Shown: piece after piece, positions 7,093 to 7,536 of the stretch
Position numbering within the stretch: the stretch's first letter is position 1
How the letters are laid out: the number at the start of each line of letters is the position of its first letter
NCBI GenBank assembly: GCA_005805045.1
Contig: SYNW01000160.1
Location: forward strand, 1 to 7,536
Length of the DNA: 7,536 bases
Reading direction: 5' to 3'
Source of the DNA: Actinomycetota bacterium
GTDB taxonomy: Bacteria; Actinomycetota; Acidimicrobiia; Acidimicrobiales; Ilumatobacteraceae
Translations under genes and position numbers: made by a program
Notes under the pieces: generated by a model
Seen by the model: only the letters and a program-made list of their open reading frames with translations
Database searches by the model: none
What the model was told of the DNA's origin: nothing

Positions 7093-7097
7093 GCGAA

Positions 7098-7104
7098 CCC
7101 CCTC
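7098..7104 (-). promoter_or_regulatory. Shine-Dalgarno site deciding the whiB start
   Basis: The minus strand reads GAGGGGG here, 5 nt before the GTG at 7092. This purine run is the best ribosome-binding site in the region and supports the GTG over the in-frame TTG at 7158. It is a G-rich variant rather than the full AGGAGG. Confidence 0.6.
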
Positions 7105-7207
7105 GTTCTCGTTGAGTGACAGACTAGAACTTGGGTGTCCCGCGGCACTAATCGGCAACGAGAGTTCGGCTGTTCATTTGATTTTGTGCCCGTGGTGCCA
7201 AATGGCG

Positions 7208-7221
7208 TGTGATAAGTCACA
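7208..7221. promoter_or_regulatory. TGTGA-N4-TCACA palindrome, candidate operator
   Basis: The sequence is TGTGATAAGTCACA: perfect 5-bp arms with a 4-bp centre, about 116-129 bp upstream of the whiB start. The half-site is that of CRP-superfamily regulators, but CRP/GlxR sites normally have N6, while N4 is the FNR-like geometry. In M. tuberculosis the whiB1 promoter is known to be bound by CRP (Rv3676), which makes the location suggestive. Short palindromes do arise by chance, and binding here is inferred only. Confidence 0.4.
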
Positions 7222-7224
7222 GAC

Positions 7225-7322
7225 TCTGGCAACTGGCCAACAAAGTTTGTGTCGAGCGACCAGATTTAAAAGACCCCGATTCAACAATCGCCATGAGTCT
7301 CAATTGTTGGCAAGTTGACAGA
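7225..7322. repeat. 19-bp inverted repeat (17/19) between whiB and katG
   Basis: The left arm, 7225-7243, reads on the minus strand TTGTTGGCCAGTTGCCAGA. The right arm, 7304-7322, reads on the plus strand TTGTTGGCAAGTTGACAGA. They differ at two positions, both A versus C. The arms are 60 nt apart and each points toward the gene on its own side, left toward whiB and right toward katG. A third partial copy, CAACAAT at 7282-7288 (minus strand ATTGTTG), lies between them. The symmetric placement in a divergent promoter region suggests binding sites for a shared regulator. A long RNA hairpin is an alternative, but the 60-nt loop and absence of a U-tract make a terminator unlikely. I do not recognise the motif as a known FurA, IdeR, LexA or PerR box. 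Confidence 0.7.
7282..7309. repeat. 7-bp inverted repeat CAACAAT-N14-ATTGTTG
   Basis: Perfect 7-bp arms at 7282-7288 and 7303-7309, with centres 21 bp apart, i.e. about two helical turns on one DNA face. The right arm overlaps the katG-side copy of the 19-bp repeat, so this looks like an extra half-site for the same protein. Alone it would be weak evidence. Confidence 0.4.
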
Positions 7323-7361
7323 ATTCATATCTAAATCTTCAAAAGTTCTAGCCAGATTCAT

Positions 7362-7390
7362 TTGACTTGTCGTTGTTTTAGGGCGAGAAT
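7362..7390 (+). promoter_or_regulatory. Candidate katG promoter giving a leaderless transcript
   Basis: TTGACT at 7362-7367, a 17-nt spacer, and GAGAAT at 7385-7390 match the sigma-70 type consensus at 5/6 and 4/6. The -10 ends 6 nt before the ATG, so transcription would begin on the A of the start codon at 7397. Leaderless mRNAs are common in actinobacteria, and katG here has no good Shine-Dalgarno (only AGGGCGAG about 9 nt upstream). The first base of the -10 is G, which weakens the call. Confidence 0.45.
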
Positions 7391-7396
7391 AATCAA

Positions 7397-7536
7397 ATGA
7401 CTAACAACCAAACCAGCAATCAAACCGGCAGCTGCCCTTTTTCAGGCGGAGCATTCACTTCTGCAAACATGGGCCCCACGAACACAACGTGGTGGCCAAA
7501 TCAACTCAACATCAGAGTTCTTCACAACAATCCAGA
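7397..7536 (+). CDS. katG: Catalase-peroxidase KatG, N-terminal fragment (3' end outside window)
   Basis: Bifunctional haem enzyme that destroys hydrogen peroxide by catalase and peroxidase activities. Only the first 46 codons of a protein usually about 730 residues long are in the window. The fragment begins with an Asn/Gln/Thr-rich head, then GSCPFSGGAF at 11-20 and the characteristic WWPNQLNIRVLHNNP at 32-46, which matches the conserved WWPN.LN...L..N.P segment of KatG. The haem-site motifs lie downstream and cannot be checked. The ATG is the only suitable start. It is transcribed away from the WhiB-family gene; no furA lies directly upstream, unlike many actinobacterial katG loci. Confidence 0.9.
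   Translation, partial: MTNNQTSNQTGSCPFSGGAFTSANMGPTNTTWWPNQLNIRVLHNNP

Noticed and set aside
7121..7126. TAGTCT on the minus strand as the whiB -10
   Set aside because: It matches TANNNT, but no -35-like hexamer lies at a suitable distance; too weak to annotate.
7093..7158. Longer WhiB protein starting at TTG 7158
   Set aside because: The extra 22 residues are low complexity and unlike the family, while GTG 7092 has a G-rich Shine-Dalgarno just upstream.
7112..7318. 68-residue plus-strand open frame in the whiB-katG spacer
   Set aside because: No Shine-Dalgarno, no recognisable motif, and it runs through the symmetric regulatory repeats; likely chance.
7315..7320. Perfect TTGACA as the katG -35
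   Set aside because: No acceptable -10 is found 16-18 nt downstream (TTCAAA at best). It also falls in the inverted-repeat arm; the site at 7362 fits better.
1..7536. CRISPR array, IS element, prophage, tRNA, rRNA or defence island
   Set aside because: No repeat-spacer pattern, transposase, terminal repeats, phage genes or structural RNA signature was seen; almost all sequence is taken up by housekeeping genes.

Overview
The window looks like a chromosomal stretch from an actinobacterium, most likely a freshwater or soil lineage near the Acidimicrobiia. The reasons are a WhiB-family regulator (a family confined to actinobacteria and their phages), a PimB-type phosphatidylinositol mannoside mannosyltransferase, frequent GTG starts, tight gene packing with few Shine-Dalgarno sequences, and a gene order that recalls the trpD-pimB-SRPBCC neighbourhood of mycobacteria. 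Base composition is only moderately G+C rich by eye, unlike Streptomyces or Mycobacterium. The exact taxon is an inference.

Layout. Positions 1-1023 (+) hold the C-terminal two thirds of glycerol kinase (glpK), cut by the window edge. It converges on, and overlaps by 4 nt, a minus-strand block that runs without a real break from 7092 down to 1020. In transcription order this block is: a WhiB-family Fe-S regulator, trpD (anthranilate phosphoribosyltransferase), thrB (homoserine kinase), a small cysteine-rich protein of unknown function, queG (epoxyqueuosine reductase), a pimB-like GT4 mannosyltransferase, an SRPBCC/START-like lipid-binding-fold protein, and a ROK-family glucokinase. The gaps are 12, 1, 68, -14, 6, 19 and -4 nt, so most or all of it could be one transcript with translational coupling.

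At 7093-7396 lies a 304-nt divergent intergenic region, the only non-coding stretch of note. To its right, katG (catalase-peroxidase) starts at 7397 (+) and runs off the end. The region carries a 19-bp inverted repeat (17/19 identical) with one arm facing each gene, a third partial copy between the arms, a TGTGA-N4-TCACA palindrome, and a promoter placed so that the katG transcript would begin at its ATG.

Functionally the genes are mostly housekeeping: amino-acid biosynthesis (Trp, Thr), tRNA modification, cell-envelope glycolipid synthesis, and glucose and glycerol phosphorylation. The redox theme (WhiB iron-sulfur regulator divergent from KatG, with shared symmetric elements between them) is the most interesting regulatory aspect. 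I found no mobile element, CRISPR array, RNA gene, phage gene or defence system, and no clear new multi-gene system; the best leads are the intergenic repeat and the unknown Cys-rich small protein.
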